Assembly (NCBI RefSeq): GCF_001482385.1
Contig: NZ_CP013612.1
Location: 682,001-746,000, forward strand
Origin: Pseudoalteromonas rubra
GTDB lineage: Bacteria; Pseudomonadota; Gammaproteobacteria; Enterobacterales; Alteromonadaceae
Direction of reading: 5' to 3'
DNA length: 64,000 nt
Shown here: positions 52,212 through 62,875 of the stretch, piece by piece
Layout: the number at the start of each line of letters is the position of its first letter
Position numbering within the stretch: the stretch's first letter is position 1
Made by a program: the position numbers and the translations under genes
The notes under the pieces: model-generated
Databases searched by the model: none
Told to the model about the DNA's origin: nothing
Seen by the model: only the letters and a program-made list of their open reading frames with translations

Positions 52212-55200
52212 TTAGAGGTTATTTGCTATAAATTCAATTGGATGCATGGGCTTTTGATTTTCGAACCGTTTAACCTGGCAGCGGCAAGAGAACCCGGTTG
52301 CCAAAATCGTTTCTGAGCCCATCTTTTTCGTATGATGCTGCCAGGACATTTCATACAGGCTTCTTGAATTTTCCTGATGATCCGTTTCATGTCCATAGGT
52401 ACCTGCCATACCACAGCAACCTGTTGCTGGAGTATCCAGATTAATACCTAGCTGACTGAATATCGTCTTCCAGACATTCTTACTTTCTGGCATCGCGCTG
52501 GTTTCAGTGCAGTGACTTAATAATTTCACTTTGTTTGAGTTAGCTTTTGCTTGTTGGCCTAGTACATCCCAGTTCTGAGTAGCGAGCCATTCATGCGCCA
52601 GCTGCACTTGAAATGCCAGTTTATCTTTCTCAAGGATCTTAAGATACTCATCCCGATAGCAAAGGACTAACGAAGCATCTAACCCAATCATTGGTCTACC
52701 AAATTCCGCGACGCGAGAAAGAAACTCGTTTGCAGAAGATGCGGTTGACTTGAACTCTTTTAGAAATCCTTTTACATGTTGCGCCTTGCCGTTTGGTACG
52801 AAAGGCAAGAGGATCGCTTGTTTTCCAAGTTTACCAATTAACTTAATGAGCGCTTCTACCAGCTCGGCTTCGTAATAGCTGGTAAAAGGGTCTTGAACGA
52901 TAAACACAATATCGGACATTGCTTCTTTTGATAAAGCAGCCAATTTATTTTCGTCGTATAACTGTACGCTTTTAACTCTTGAAGTTAATGTTGGAACACT
53001 TAGCTTGGGCGTATCGACATAACCAATGATTTTTCTCAAAGCCAATTTTACGGGAGGAAGATTGACAAAAAGGTTTGTCGTTCTTGGTAGTTTTGCCATC
53101 AGAGGTGTGGTTTTTTCAACATTAGCAACCAAGTGATCTTTGAGCGGTCGATTGTACTTACTGTAGTAAAGATTCATAAACCTTGCACGGAAACTTGGCA
53201 CGTCTACTTTAATAGGACACGCTGTTGTACAGGCTTTACAAGCTAAGCACTCATCCATAGACTCTTTCACTTCATGCGAGAAATCATAAAAGCCTTTTTG
53301 TTTTTTCTGATTGTTTCGAAAACGCTCCCACCAGGTTGTATCATTTTCTTTTGAGATTAAGGTTCTTTCCACCGCTAATAGATCAACCCCCTGCTCTTCT
53401 TGTAGTCGGAACCATTCGCGGATCAGAGAGGCTCGGCCTTTAGGTGAATGACGACGATCTTTAGTCACTTTGTAAGATGGACACATTGGCGACTTTTCAT
53501 CATAGTTGAAACAGAGTCCGTTACCATTGCAGTTCATCGCATTTTCAAAACTTTCTCTGACTTCTATATTGATAGACTTATCAAACCATGCGCGTTTTTG
53601 ATCGTCGACACTTACAAGGCGTTCGGTACTATCAATAGGTGTACAGATCTTGCCGGGGTTCAGGCGGTTATTTTTATCGAATGCTGTTTTAATTTTTCTC
53701 AGTTCATTAAACAGTGTATCGCCAAAAAACTCCGGGCCGTATTCACTTCTATATCCTTTACCATGTTCACCCCACATAAGCCCGCGATATTTGGCTGTCA
53801 GCGAAACTACCTGATCTGAAATTTCTCGAAGTAATTTCTCTTGTTCCGGGTCACACATATCCAGAGCCGGACGAACATGGAGTACACCAGCATCAACGTG
53901 GCCAAACATACCATAGTGTAAACCCTTGCTATCCAATAGCGCTCGAAATTCTAATATAAAATCAGCGAGGTTTTCGGGTGGTACGGCAGTATCTTCCGCA
54001 AACGCCAGTGGCTTTTGTTTACCTTTAGTATTACCAAGTAAACCAACCGCCTTTTTGCGCATCGCGTAAATTTTAAGAATATCGGACTTATCATTGGTGA
54101 GCTGATAACCGACAACCCCTGCTTCTTTATTATTAATGAGTAGGTCTAGTTGTTTACACAGTGAAGATACTTTATGTTCGATTTCTTCCGGTGTTTCTCC
54201 GTTGAACTCAACCATGTTGAGCCCCTGAACGTCAACACCAGGTACATCGGATATTAAGTCCGATACTGAATGCCAGATGATATCCTGCTTCGCAAGATTA
54301 AGGACCTTACTGTCAACCGTTTCAACTGAAGTGGCATTCGCAGCGACTAAAAATGGTGAATTTCTGAGTGCGGACTCGAACGAATCGTATTTAATATTGA
54401 TAAGTGTTTTAAACGGCTGAATACGAGTTACATTTAACTTGGCTTCAGTGACAATACCAAGTGATCCCTCAGAACCTGTGATCACTCGACTCAGATCGAA
54501 GGTTGTCATTTGATCGTCGAAAACGTTTTCCAAATCGTAGCCGGTTAAAAATCGATTGAGCCTGGGAAATTTCTCCAGTACGAGCTCTCGGTTTTCTTTG
54601 CAGCTATTTAGAACTACATTATAGATTTCACCAACCCGATTAGTTTGTTCAGCGAGTATCTGTGCTTTTTTAACTTCAAGCTTGCTGGTATTGAGCTCCG
54701 TACCATCGACAAGGATTGTCTTGAGCTCAAGTACGTGATCACTCGTTTTCCCATAAACAAGCGAACCCTGTCCAGAAGCATCTGTATTTATCATTCCACC
54801 TATGGTTGCGCGGTTACTGGTGGATAGATCGGGCGCAAAAAAGAAGCCATACGGTCTTAGAAAATCATTGAGCTGATCTTTGATTACGCCGGTTTGAACT
54901 TTTACCCAGCCCTCTTCTTCGTTGATCTCAAGAATCTCGCGCATGTAACGAGATAAATCAACAACGATACCGGGTGTAAGTGACTGGCCATTGGTACCTG
55001 TACCACCGCCTCGAGGGCCGAAACTTAGAGAAAGAAAAGGGTCCAGTGATGCAACTTGCATCGCAACCTGTACATCCTTCGAATTACGTGGATAGATAAC
55101 AGCCTGGGGAATTTCTTGATAAATACTGTTATCAGTGGCAGTGACTATCCTAGTTGCGTAACTTGTATCGGTATCTCCGCTAAAGCCCTGGCCTGTGATT

Positions 55201-55262
55201 TTTTTGATGTAGTCAATTAGTAATGTAGTGGCAGAATCCTGCTGGGTAATTTCGGCAATCAT
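52212..55262 (-). CDS. ydiJ: YdiJ-type FAD/Fe-S oxidoreductase (D-2-hydroxyacid dehydrogenase)
   Basis: A 1016-residue enzyme: FAD-binding PCMH domain (about 45-270; FGPRGGGTGTNGQSL, DASGQGSLVYGK), FAD-oxidase C-terminal domain (about 270-555; YGMFGHVDAGVLHVRP), then a ferredoxin-like Fe-S part (CLACKACTTACPIKVDVP, about 665) and a CCG-containing region at the end (TGCCGMAGTYGHE). Length and order match E. coli YdiJ (1018), reported as a D-2-hydroxyglutarate dehydrogenase. Electrons probably pass to the quinone pool. A 150-bp gap separates it from a divergent small gene. Confidence 0.93.
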   Translation of the reverse strand: MIAEITQQDSATTLLIDYIKKITGQGFSGDTDTSYATRIVTATDNSIYQEIPQAVIYPRNSKDVQVAMQVASLDPFLSLSFGPRGGGTGTNGQSLTPGIVVDLSRYMREILEINEEEGWVKVQTGVIKDQLNDFLRPYGFFFAPDLSTSNRATIGGMINTDASGQGSLVYGKTSDHVLELKTILVDGTELNTSKLEVKKAQILAEQTNRVGEIYNVVLNSCKENRELVLEKFPRLNRFLTGYDLENVFDDQMTTFDLSRVITGSEGSLGIVTEAKLNVTRIQPFKTLINIKYDSFESALRNSPFLVAANATSVETVDSKVLNLAKQDIIWHSVSDLISDVPGVDVQGLNMVEFNGETPEEIEHKVSSLCKQLDLLINNKEAGVVGYQLTNDKSDILKIYAMRKKAVGLLGNTKGKQKPLAFAEDTAVPPENLADFILEFRALLDSKGLHYGMFGHVDAGVLHVRPALDMCDPEQEKLLREISDQVVSLTAKYRGLMWGEHGKGYRSEYGPEFFGDTLFNELRKIKTAFDKNNRLNPGKICTPIDSTERLVSVDDQKRAWFDKSINIEVRESFENAMNCNGNGLCFNYDEKSPMCPSYKVTKDRRHSPKGRASLIREWFRLQEEQGVDLLAVERTLISKENDTTWWERFRNNQKKQKGFYDFSHEVKESMDECLACKACTTACPIKVDVPSFRARFMNLYYSKYNRPLKDHLVANVEKTTPLMAKLPRTTNLFVNLPPVKLALRKIIGYVDTPKLSVPTLTSRVKSVQLYDENKLAALSKEAMSDIVFIVQDPFTSYYEAELVEALIKLIGKLGKQAILLPFVPNGKAQHVKGFLKEFKSTASSANEFLSRVAEFGRPMIGLDASLVLCYRDEYLKILEKDKLAFQVQLAHEWLATQNWDVLGQQAKANSNKVKLLSHCTETSAMPESKNVWKTIFSQLGINLDTPATGCCGMAGTYGHETDHQENSRSLYEMSWQHHTKKMGSETILATGFSCRCQVKRFENQKPMHPIEFIANNL

Positions 55263-55410
55263 GACGGTAATAAATTATTGCTTTGACAGCATTGTATCAT
55301 GTTGAGTGCCATTACAAATCCGGAATTTTTCGTTTTGTTACATTTAGAAAAAGATTGTATTTGGAATATGAAGTACGCTTGTAGTTAACTATATAACCCA
55401 CGAGGTTGGT

Positions 55411-55617
55411 ATGAATAAGTTACTTTTGAATGTGTTAGCTGTAGTTTGTGCCTTGTTAGCTTTACTATTTGTTGTTGTGCCAGGCCCTTCCATTGTTTTT
55501 TTGTTAGCCGGCCTACTTTGTTTGTCGTTTAATTACTCTTGGGCTAGGGATTACTTGAAAAAAGCGCAGGTTGGATTTAAGGCAATGTGCGTGCAACTGG
55601 ATAAAAGATTAAGGTAA
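55411..55617 (+). CDS. Small PGPGW-like membrane protein
   Basis: A 68-residue protein with two hydrophobic segments (about 5-25 and 27-45) around VVPGPSIVFLLAGLLCLS, then a basic tail (WARDYLKKAQ). It resembles small PGPGW-family transmembrane proteins, here with PGPS instead of PGPGW. It diverges from ydiJ and converges on ppsA. Function unknown. Confidence 0.6.
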   Translation: MNKLLLNVLAVVCALLALLFVVVPGPSIVFLLAGLLCLSFNYSWARDYLKKAQVGFKAMCVQLDKRLR

Positions 55618-55626
55618 TCTGAAAAC

Positions 55627-55650
55627 AAAAAGGCCTGCAAAGACAGGCCT
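55627..55650 (-). terminator. Terminator after ppsA
   Basis: AGGCCTG-CAAAGA-CAGGCCT, which on the minus strand is followed by TTTTTG. It lies 19 bp past the ppsA stop and can also serve the convergent small gene weakly. Confidence 0.8.
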
Positions 55651-55668
55651 CTTAACTAACTAATTCTA

Positions 55669-58044
55669 TTAAGCTTTATTTTGCTCTGCAAGGTATAGCC
55701 AGGTTTCAAGCACTGTGTCAGGGTTAAGTGATACAGAGTCGATACCCTGGTCGACCAACCAAGCTGCAAAGTCTTCATGATCCGACGGACCCTGGCCACA
55801 AATACCAACGTATTTGCCTTTTGCTTTGGCAGTCTGAATAGCCATAGAAAGCAGCTTTTTGATAGCCGGGTTACGCTCATCGAACAAGTGTGCAATCAGA
55901 CCTGAATCTCGGTCTAGGCCCAAAGTTAACTGAGTAAGGTCATTTGAACCGATTGAGAATCCATCAAAATATTCAAGGAATTCTTCAGCCAAAAGTGCAT
56001 TTGAAGGTAATTCACACATCATGATTACTTTCAGGCCATTTTCGCCACGCTTAAGGCCGTGTTCTTCAAGAAGCTGAATAACCTGAGCCGCTTCTTCAAG
56101 TGTACGTACGAACGGAATCATAATCTCGACGTTGTCCAGACCCATTCCGTTACGAACGCGCTTGATTGCTTCACATTCAAGCGCGAAACATTCACGGAAA
56201 TCTTCCGAAATGTAGCGTGATGCACCGCGGAAACCAATCATTGGGTTTTCTTCTTCCGGCTCGTATTGTTGACCGCCAACTAAGTTCGCGTACTCGTTTG
56301 ACTTGAAGTCAGACATACGAACAATAACTCGTTCTGGAGCAAACGCTGCACCAAGCGTAGAAATACCTTCGACCAGTTTGGCGATATAGAATTCGACTGG
56401 AGACTCATATCCTGCAATGATATCTTTAATTTCAGCTTGAAGATCTGCCGGCTGCGTATCAAAGTTAATAAGTGCTTTGGGGTGCACACCAATCATACGG
56501 TTAATGATGAATTCTAGACGAGCAAGACCAATACCTGCATGTGGCAGTTTAGCGAAGTCGAATGCGCGGTCTGGATTGCCCACGTTCATCATTATCTTCA
56601 TCGGAATTTCAGGCATTGAGTCAATGCGTGATGAAATGACTTCAAAGTCTAGCTTACCCTGGTAGATGTAACCTGTATCACCCTCTGCACAGGAAACGGT
56701 TACTTCGTCTCCATGCTTGATGGTATCCGTTGCGTTACCACAACCTACTACAGCAGGAATACCCAACTCACGAGCAATAATTGCAGCATGACAAGTACGT
56801 CCACCACGATTAGTAACGATCGCAGCGGCGCGCTTCATGATAGGTTCCCAATCAGGGTCTGTCATATCTGTCACAAGGATGTCGCCCTGCTCAACTTTAT
56901 CCATTTCATCGATTGAGTTAAGTACACGTACTACACCGCTACCAATTTTATGGCCAATTGCGCGACCTTCGCAAACTACGTTTGACTTTTCTTTAAGCTG
57001 ATAGCGTTCCATAACGTTGGCGTCTTCATTAGAACGCACAGTTTCTGGACGAGCCTGTACGATATAAAGCTTACCATCGTTGCCATCTTTAGCCCATTCA
57101 ATGTCCATTGGACGGCCATAGTGCTTTTCAATGATCACAGCTTGCTTAGCAAGTTCTTCTACTTCGCTATCTGTGATGGAGAATCGTTTAGATAGTTCTG
57201 GCTCCATATCAACGATCTCAACTTGCTTGCCGTGAGATTCGTCGTTTGAATACACCATTTGAATTGCTTTGGAACCAATATTACGTCTGACAACTGCTGG
57301 TAGGCCTTTAGCCAAAGTTGGTTTATGGACATAAAATTCATCCGGGTTCACAGCACCCTGTACTACCATTTCACCAAGGCCATAGCTCGAAGTGACAAAT
57401 ACTACATCTTCAAAACCTGATTCTGTATCAATGGTGAACATAACACCTGAAGATGCCTTGTCAGAGCGGACCATGCGTTGAATACCGGCAGAAAGCGCAA
57501 CACCCCGGTGGTCGTAACCCTGGTGAACTCGATAAGAAATAGCGCGATCGTTAAACAGAGATGCAAACACGTGTTTGATGGCAACCATCACTGCGTCTAT
57601 GCCTTTTACGTTCAGGAAAGTTTCTTGCTGTCCGGCAAAAGATGCGTCTGGCATATCTTCTGCGGTGGCTGAAGAACGCACTGCGAAGGAGACATCGTTG
57701 TTTTCATCACCGTGGAGCGACGCGTAAGCTTCACGAATAGCTTGGTCTAATTCTGACTGGAATGGTGTGTCGATTACCCATTGTCTGATTTGGGCGCCGA
57801 CTTTGGCAAGTTCGTTGACGTCGTCAACATCGAGAGTATCTAGAATGGTGTGAATCTTTTCATTGAGCCCTGATTGCTCAAGGAATTCATTAAAGGCGTC
57901 TGCCGTCGTCGCGAATCCACCGGGTACTTGTACACCAGCATTGGCAAGGTTAGATATCATTTCACCCAGAGAAGCATTTTTACCACCAACTCTAGGTACG
58001 TCTTGCATACCTAACTCTTGATACCAGAGAACGTAGTCTTGCAC
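55669..58044 (-). CDS. ppsA: Phosphoenolpyruvate synthase
   Basis: A 791-residue gluconeogenic enzyme converting pyruvate, ATP and water to PEP, AMP and phosphate. The frame is open to 58113, but the GTG at 58044 follows GGAGACAG at good spacing and gives the family length (E. coli 792), so I use it. Motifs: [12 protein letters not shown] at the ATP-grasp start, the phospho-histidine in [23 protein letters not shown], and [10 protein letters not shown] with the catalytic Cys near the end. It is divergent from ppsR, its regulator. Supports growth on amino acids and organic acids. Confidence 0.96.
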   Translation of the reverse strand: MQDYVLWYQELGMQDVPRVGGKNASLGEMISNLANAGVQVPGGFATTADAFNEFLEQSGLNEKIHTILDTLDVDDVNELAKVGAQIRQWVIDTPFQSELDQAIREAYASLHGDENNDVSFAVRSSATAEDMPDASFAGQQETFLNVKGIDAVMVAIKHVFASLFNDRAISYRVHQGYDHRGVALSAGIQRMVRSDKASSGVMFTIDTESGFEDVVFVTSSYGLGEMVVQGAVNPDEFYVHKPTLAKGLPAVVRRNIGSKAIQMVYSNDESHGKQVEIVDMEPELSKRFSITDSEVEELAKQAVIIEKHYGRPMDIEWAKDGNDGKLYIVQARPETVRSNEDANVMERYQLKEKSNVVCEGRAIGHKIGSGVVRVLNSIDEMDKVEQGDILVTDMTDPDWEPIMKRAAAIVTNRGGRTCHAAIIARELGIPAVVGCGNATDTIKHGDEVTVSCAEGDTGYIYQGKLDFEVISSRIDSMPEIPMKIMMNVGNPDRAFDFAKLPHAGIGLARLEFIINRMIGVHPKALINFDTQPADLQAEIKDIIAGYESPVEFYIAKLVEGISTLGAAFAPERVIVRMSDFKSNEYANLVGGQQYEPEEENPMIGFRGASRYISEDFRECFALECEAIKRVRNGMGLDNVEIMIPFVRTLEEAAQVIQLLEEHGLKRGENGLKVIMMCELPSNALLAEEFLEYFDGFSIGSNDLTQLTLGLDRDSGLIAHLFDERNPAIKKLLSMAIQTAKAKGKYVGICGQGPSDHEDFAAWLVDQGIDSVSLNPDTVLETWLYLAEQNKA

Positions 58045-58087
58045 GGAACTGTCTCCAAAACAAATTGTATTTAATGTGAGAGAAAAA

Positions 58088-58107
58088 TTGACCTTCCTAT
58101 AGGTCAA
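58088..58107. promoter_or_regulatory. Inverted repeat between ppsA and ppsR
   Basis: TTGACCT-TCCTAT-AGGTCAA, a 7-bp inverted repeat with 6-bp spacer in the 140-bp divergent promoter region, about 45 bp before the chosen ppsA start. Probably an operator; it does not match the Cra consensus, and no regulator can be named. Confidence 0.4.
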
Positions 58108-58184
58108 AGGCATTCTACAACTTAAAGCATAGCGACGTAAACCGCGACGCGAAAAAATACTAAAAAAGTAATTTAAAGGTTAAA

Positions 58185-58994
58185 ATGAGAACTGCATTTT
58201 ATATATCAGACGGGACGGCGATTACATCAGAAGTGTTCGGTCATGCTACCCTATCCATGTTTCCTGTGGACTTTAATCATAAAACTATTCCATTTGTTGA
58301 AACGGTTGATAAAGCTGAAAAGATCAAAGACTTAATTAACGAGACTGCCATAACGAGTGGTGAAAAACCGCTGGTATTTTTCACTTTTGTAAACCCTATA
58401 TTGTCTGACATTATTTTGACATCTGACGGTGTTTGCTATGACTTTCTCTCTTATTCAAGTGAGATAGTAAAAAGAGAGTTGAAAGTAGCACCTGTGCCAA
58501 AAATCCACAGAACACACAGCATTCACGAAGCCACTTACGACTTCAGAATTGATGCAGTCAATTATGCTCTTGCAAATGACGATGGCGCAAATGTAAAAGA
58601 TTATGAGAAAGCAGATATCATATTGGTTGGGGTGAGTCGTAGTGGAAAAACACCGACTAGTCTTTATCTTGCATTACAATATGGCATTAAAGCCGCGAAT
58701 TATCCAATGACCGAAGATGACCTTGAAAAAGGCGCCCTACCTAGGTGTCTCATGCCGTTTAAACACAAAATATTTGGATTAACGATCGACCCTGAACGTC
58801 TATCAGCAATTAGGCAAGAGCGTATGGCCAATTCACGTTACGCTTCTATTAGACAATGCAGAATTGAAGTGAGGGAAGTAGAGATGTTGTTTAAAAAGCA
58901 TAGGATACCCTACCTTAATTCAACAAAGTTTTCTGTTGAAGAAATTTCTGCAAAGATCATGTCAGAAACAAACTTGGAAAGACGTAAGTGCTAA
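58185..58994 (+). CDS. ppsR: PEP synthase regulatory kinase/pyrophosphorylase
   Basis: A 269-residue DUF299-family bifunctional regulator. It inactivates PpsA by ADP-dependent phosphorylation and reactivates it by phosphate-dependent dephosphorylation. The N-terminal FYISDGTAITSEVFGHATLS and the P-loop GVSRSGKTPTSLYLA (about 149-163) are diagnostic. It is divergent from ppsA, as in E. coli. Confidence 0.96.
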   Translation: MRTAFYISDGTAITSEVFGHATLSMFPVDFNHKTIPFVETVDKAEKIKDLINETAITSGEKPLVFFTFVNPILSDIILTSDGVCYDFLSYSSEIVKRELKVAPVPKIHRTHSIHEATYDFRIDAVNYALANDDGANVKDYEKADIILVGVSRSGKTPTSLYLALQYGIKAANYPMTEDDLEKGALPRCLMPFKHKIFGLTIDPERLSAIRQERMANSRYASIRQCRIEVREVEMLFKKHRIPYLNSTKFSVEEISAKIMSETNLERRKC

Positions 58995-58998
58995 CACA

Positions 58999-59022
58999 AA
59001 AGGCCCCTTAGGGCCTTTCTTA
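58999..59022. terminator. Bidirectional terminator between ppsR and DAHP synthase genes
   Basis: AAAGGCCC-CTTA-GGGCCTTTCTT, between two convergent stops (5 bp after ppsR). A- and T-runs on both sides allow both directions. Confidence 0.8.
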
Positions 59023-59027
59023 TTGAT

Positions 59028-60383
59028 TTAGACGCGATTTCTTGCGTCTTTAAGTAAGTCTGCGACCAGGAAACCTAGTTCGAGGACTTGATCTGCATTC
59101 AAGCGCGGATCACACTGGGTGCGGTAGCGTTGAGCTAAGTCCTCGTCTGAAAGACCGTAAGCACCGCCAATACACTCAGTAACGTGCTGGCCTGTCATTT
59201 CCAGGTGCACACCACCCGGATAAGAGCCCTCTGACTTGTGTACTGCGAAGAACTGACTGATTTCACGCAGTATATTATTAAAGCTACGAGTTTTGTATCC
59301 AGTGCTGGCTTTTTCTGTATTGCCATGCATAGGATCTGAACTCCAGACCACCTTACGACCTTCTTCTTGAACTTTTCTGACCAGTGCTGGTAGTTTTTCG
59401 GGCAAGATGTCTGCACCCATTCGAGTTATTAAGGTCAATCGACCTGGGATATTCTCAGGGTTAAGCGCGTCGATAAGTTGGATAAGCTCGTCTGGTTTCA
59501 TACCTGGGCCTACCTTCACGCCAATCGGATTCTTAATACCTCTGAAAAACTCGATATGTGCGTGGTCTAGCTGCCTTGTTCTTTCACCAATCCAGACGAA
59601 ATGCGCTGAACAATCGTACCAATCGCCACTGAGGTGATCACGGCGAGTAAGTGCCTGTTCATACCCTAACAGCAACGCTTCGTGAGACGTATATAAATGC
59701 GTTTCTTTAAGGCTTGGCGCGACGGTCGCATCGATGCCACATACTTCCATAAACTCTAAAGCTTCCTGGATCCGGTTTGCGAGCTGTTGAAACTTTTCTT
59801 TCATTGGGTTCGCTGCAACGAAGCTCATATTCCAACGGCTAACTTGATGCAAATCCGCAAGACCGCCTTGTGCAAATGCTCGCAACAGGTTCAGTGTAGA
59901 TGCGCTGTGATGGTATGCAGTCAGCAATCTTTTAGGATCTGGTATACGCGCTTCTTCTGTAAATTCGAAGCTATTGACGATGTCACCGCGGTATGACGGT
60001 AAAGCAACGCCATTGATAGTCTCAAAATCTGAAGACCGTGGCTTAGCATATTGACCAGCCATTCTTGCTATTTTGACAACCGGGCATTTTCCGCCATATG
60101 TAAGAACGACCGCCATCTGTAAGAGTGTTTTAAACGTGTCTCTGATATTAGTGGCGCTAAAGTCAGCAAAGGACTCTGCACAATCGCCACCTTGTAGTAA
60201 GAAGGCTTTACCTTCACATACGTCCGCCAGGCTTTTATAAAGGCTACGTGTTTCCTCAGCAAACACCAAAGGTGGAGCAGCATTAATTTGCTTCTCTACT
60301 GACTCTAGTTCAATTTTATCCGGGTATTCAGGTTGCTGAACTATCGGGTGATCTCTCCAGCTATCTGGACTCCAAGGCTTCAT
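59028..60383 (-). CDS. Class II 3-deoxy-7-phosphoheptulonate (DAHP) synthase
   Basis: A 451-residue first enzyme of the shikimate pathway, condensing PEP with erythrose-4-phosphate. It is the plant-type class II family: [19 protein letters not shown] opening, [14 protein letters not shown] with the metal-binding Cys, [37 protein letters not shown] and [17 protein letters not shown]. It shares no homology with E. coli AroFGH at the sequence level, yet sits beside ppsR where E. coli has aroH. PEP synthase next door supplies its substrate, a logical pairing. A small palindrome AAGGTACCTT (60420-60429) lies upstream. Confidence 0.94.
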   Translation of the reverse strand: MKPWSPDSWRDHPIVQQPEYPDKIELESVEKQINAAPPLVFAEETRSLYKSLADVCEGKAFLLQGGDCAESFADFSATNIRDTFKTLLQMAVVLTYGGKCPVVKIARMAGQYAKPRSSDFETINGVALPSYRGDIVNSFEFTEEARIPDPKRLLTAYHHSASTLNLLRAFAQGGLADLHQVSRWNMSFVAANPMKEKFQQLANRIQEALEFMEVCGIDATVAPSLKETHLYTSHEALLLGYEQALTRRDHLSGDWYDCSAHFVWIGERTRQLDHAHIEFFRGIKNPIGVKVGPGMKPDELIQLIDALNPENIPGRLTLITRMGADILPEKLPALVRKVQEEGRKVVWSSDPMHGNTEKASTGYKTRSFNNILREISQFFAVHKSEGSYPGGVHLEMTGQHVTECIGGAYGLSDEDLAQRYRTQCDPRLNADQVLELGFLVADLLKDARNRV

Positions 60384-60489
60384 ATTTTTTCCTCATTCCT
60401 CATTAGTTACCTCAAGGGCAAGGTACCTTATAGACGCTGATGCTTCAAGGATCTTTCGAAGAATTTAAAGGATAATTCAAAATACTAAG

Positions 60490-60500
60490 AACACATCATA
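60490..60500 (-). promoter_or_regulatory. Candidate Ter site 2
   Basis: AACACATCATA preceded by G; minus strand GTATGATGTGTTCTT. Same orientation as site 1 and identical over GTATGATGTGTTCTT, so the two copies agree for 15 bases although 8.5 kb apart. Confidence 0.45.
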
Positions 60501-61857
60501 CCCAAAGGAAAGATAATTGTTGCTCAGCAACTACATATTTAAAAAACAAGCCTCCAGAAAGCTTAGTTTTCATCTCCTTTGTTCTTAACCTCGGAAATAT
60601 CCGACACCAAAAATAGAACATTGTAATTATGTTAAATATGCATTACTTTCTGATAGGTCTCCAAGATTAGTAAGCTATAAAAAAGTAGTGCTATATGATT
60701 AATACTAGGAGCATATGCATAAGACAAATGACGGAAATTTGCGGCCTTACTCGTCAAATCCAGATAGCTACTGATAACACTGCTATTGTCAGCTTTTTAT
60801 CTGGTATAAAAAGCCATACTATTGAGTAGCTTCTCTATGGCCATCGCTTCAATGTAGTGCTAAAATCAAGTAGCTGTTTTTATAGATTTTTGGCCGCTTA
60901 CTCCAGTAAAAACCATCAGGTTTAATAGAGCTAATCTCGCTATACATTGATTCAATCGTTAAGACACCAGGAACTCCTGAATCCGCGACAGAAATTTTTG
61001 GCAACTCAGCGCCTACGAGTTTACGTTGTTGACCAGATATTCCCTTCCTCAGTTACGGCATTTATTCGTGCTTACATAGCACGCGCCGTTTTCGAAGGCT
61101 CTTAACCGATACTATCAACTACAATTCAATACCTGTAATTCACAGGACGAAGGTCAGAAGGGAACTGCCAGAGCTTGGAGAATTAATTTTTTCGCCCTTT
61201 ACAGGAGTGGTGCCGTGTGCTTTACACTGTTCAATTGCGTCTCAGAAAAAGTTCAGTGTTGCTTATCGCGATGAGAGCTTTGTTATAATAGCTCTAGTTG
61301 GTGGTACGCTTGTTTTAAAAGTTCAACCTCGGCTTATGCATTTGAAATCTGATCGTTTAAGGTTAAGTTAGTCTGATGTTCTAAGAAAAAACACCATATA
61401 AAGTTAAACAACAACGACGAATACGGTACAACGTTAAAAATTTTAGCTTTGCTTAAAGTTTTACCTACGTAACATTTAATGAGAAAGCCTTTTATCAGTA
61501 TTTTGATTATTATTGAAACTGTTGAAAAATATAGAGAACTCGTAAACTCAATAATTTCTATATCGTTAAGAATAACTAAACTTAAAATACAGTGTTTTGC
61601 TCATTACAATATCTCAGTAAAGTTTCTACTTAGATACATCACAATCATATTTTTATGTATCTATACTTCCCCTTACTATAAAACCAGATATATATCTCAA
61701 GCTAAGTATCTGCCAATTCATATATTAACCTTACTCCCTGTACTACTTGGACAAAATTTAGCTAGTCGAATTAGTGTTAAATGATGGACATAGATGAGAG
61801 GTAATAAAGATGGACTAATATTGCTTAAGTGACCAATTATGTTTATTATAAAAAAGG

Positions 61858-61868
61858 AACACATCACA
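61858..61868 (-). promoter_or_regulatory. Candidate Ter site 3, upstream of tus
   Basis: AACACATCACA preceded by GG, one base different from the main motif. It lies about 135 bp before the tus start, in its probable promoter region. In E. coli, TerB overlaps the tus promoter and Tus represses its own gene, so this site could serve the same purpose. Confidence 0.45.
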
Positions 61869-62002
61869 CATATAGATTTTAACCATGTAACTTCAACAAA
61901 TTAGTAAAACTAGAAAAACGCATGCCAAAATCACATGTTCATTAAGTTTTCTACTAACAAAGTGTATAATGCTCATCTATCCTAAAAATCAGGCTCTAAA
62001 TT

Positions 62003-62875
62003 ATGAAAAGCAAGCTTTCTATACGCTCTCATTTTGATTACCTTTTTGAGCAAATCTCTTTATTTTGTGAAGAAATTAAACAAGCAGACGTGACACAAGC
62101 TTACTATTTCAAATTGCCTCCAGTACAAAAAAAAGACGAGCTCTCGGCACCAGATAGTATCCATGTGGAAAAATTAACAGGCCAGGATGCATCCAACCAC
62201 AGCATCTCTTCTTATAAAGATCTTTTTCTTGATAAAAAAGAAAGTGGCAAAGTTCTCACAAGACATCCCGGGATACTTCTGGTTAATGATCCCAAAAATG
62301 AGATACGGAATAGATTGGTTGAAATAAATTTAGCAAAGGATGCCTTCAAAGAACTGATTCTCGAAATTACAAATAACGATGCAAGATTTGAAGCTGTGCA
62401 CAGTGCCGTTCCCAGTTTAGTCACACTCGCTGCATATAGAAAAATACATTTCGAGGAAGCTGTTCCCTATTCAGTTCGATTCACCTGGATGACCAAACAT
62501 TCTACCAAAACACTTTCAAAAAAAGCTGCTCTAGATATACTTCAAAGGTCTTCCCAGTACACGAACCCAAGAGCAATTGATCAAAATAATTGGCAGTCAA
62601 TTGTAGAGCAAGAACGTGTTAGAGTTTCCAGCCTCCCTGATTCTGCAAAGTTGAGGATCAGACGTCCTACAAGAGTTAGCCCGGAAGTAAATGTCCGTTT
62701 TAGCGCCAAAAATAGATATCACGTTAGCGGCGCATTACCTTTTGTTTTGCTAAACCCTCAAAACGAAACTAAGATTGGGGATTTAAAAAACTATAGTCGT
62801 GACAGCAACGATCCCAGAAAAAAGGAATACAATTATCTGATAGAAAGAATCTATTTGGAAACGATTAATAGTTAA
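62003..62875 (+). CDS. tus: Replication terminator protein Tus
   Basis: A 290-residue DNA-binding protein of the Tus family (E. coli Tus 309). Similarity by eye is clear over the whole second half: ARFEAVHSAVPSLVTLAAYR (E. coli [20 protein letters not shown]), RFTWMTKHSTKTL, NWQSIVEQERVRVSSLPDSA (E. coli [20 protein letters not shown]), KLRIRRPTRVSPEVNVRF and IGDLKNYSRDSN. The N-terminal FKLPPVQKKDE also matches. Tus bound to Ter blocks the replicative helicase from one side and traps forks in the terminus. The gene is alone, AT-rich and flanked by Ter-like motifs. The sequence-reading loops differ enough from E. coli that another Ter consensus is plausible. Confidence 0.9.
   Translation: MKSKLSIRSHFDYLFEQISLFCEEIKQADVTQAYYFKLPPVQKKDELSAPDSIHVEKLTGQDASNHSISSYKDLFLDKKESGKVLTRHPGILLVNDPKNEIRNRLVEINLAKDAFKELILEITNNDARFEAVHSAVPSLVTLAAYRKIHFEEAVPYSVRFTWMTKHSTKTLSKKAALDILQRSSQYTNPRAIDQNNWQSIVEQERVRVSSLPDSAKLRIRRPTRVSPEVNVRFSAKNRYHVSGALPFVLLNPQNETKIGDLKNYSRDSNDPRKKEYNYLIERIYLETINS

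Larger units (their letters stand above)
60384..62002. other. Long AT-rich non-coding region before tus
   Basis: About 1.6 kb with no supported gene. It holds candidate Ter sites at 60490 and 61858, and a stray TTATGTTAAAT (60627-60637). A minus-strand stretch (about 61045 down to the stop at 60849) is open for some 66 codons with gene-like composition but no start codon at its head, possibly a decayed gene. A 101-codon frame at 61479-61784 is AT-rich and unsupported. Confidence 0.45.

Noticed and set aside
60849..61045. Minus-strand open stretch of about 66 codons
   Set aside because: No start codon at its beginning and no family recognised; kept only as a possible decayed gene in the region note.
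61479..61784. 101-codon plus-strand open frame before tus
   Set aside because: AT-rich, Ile/Tyr/Ser-heavy composition, no ribosome site, no recognisable motif; looks like chance in AT-rich DNA.
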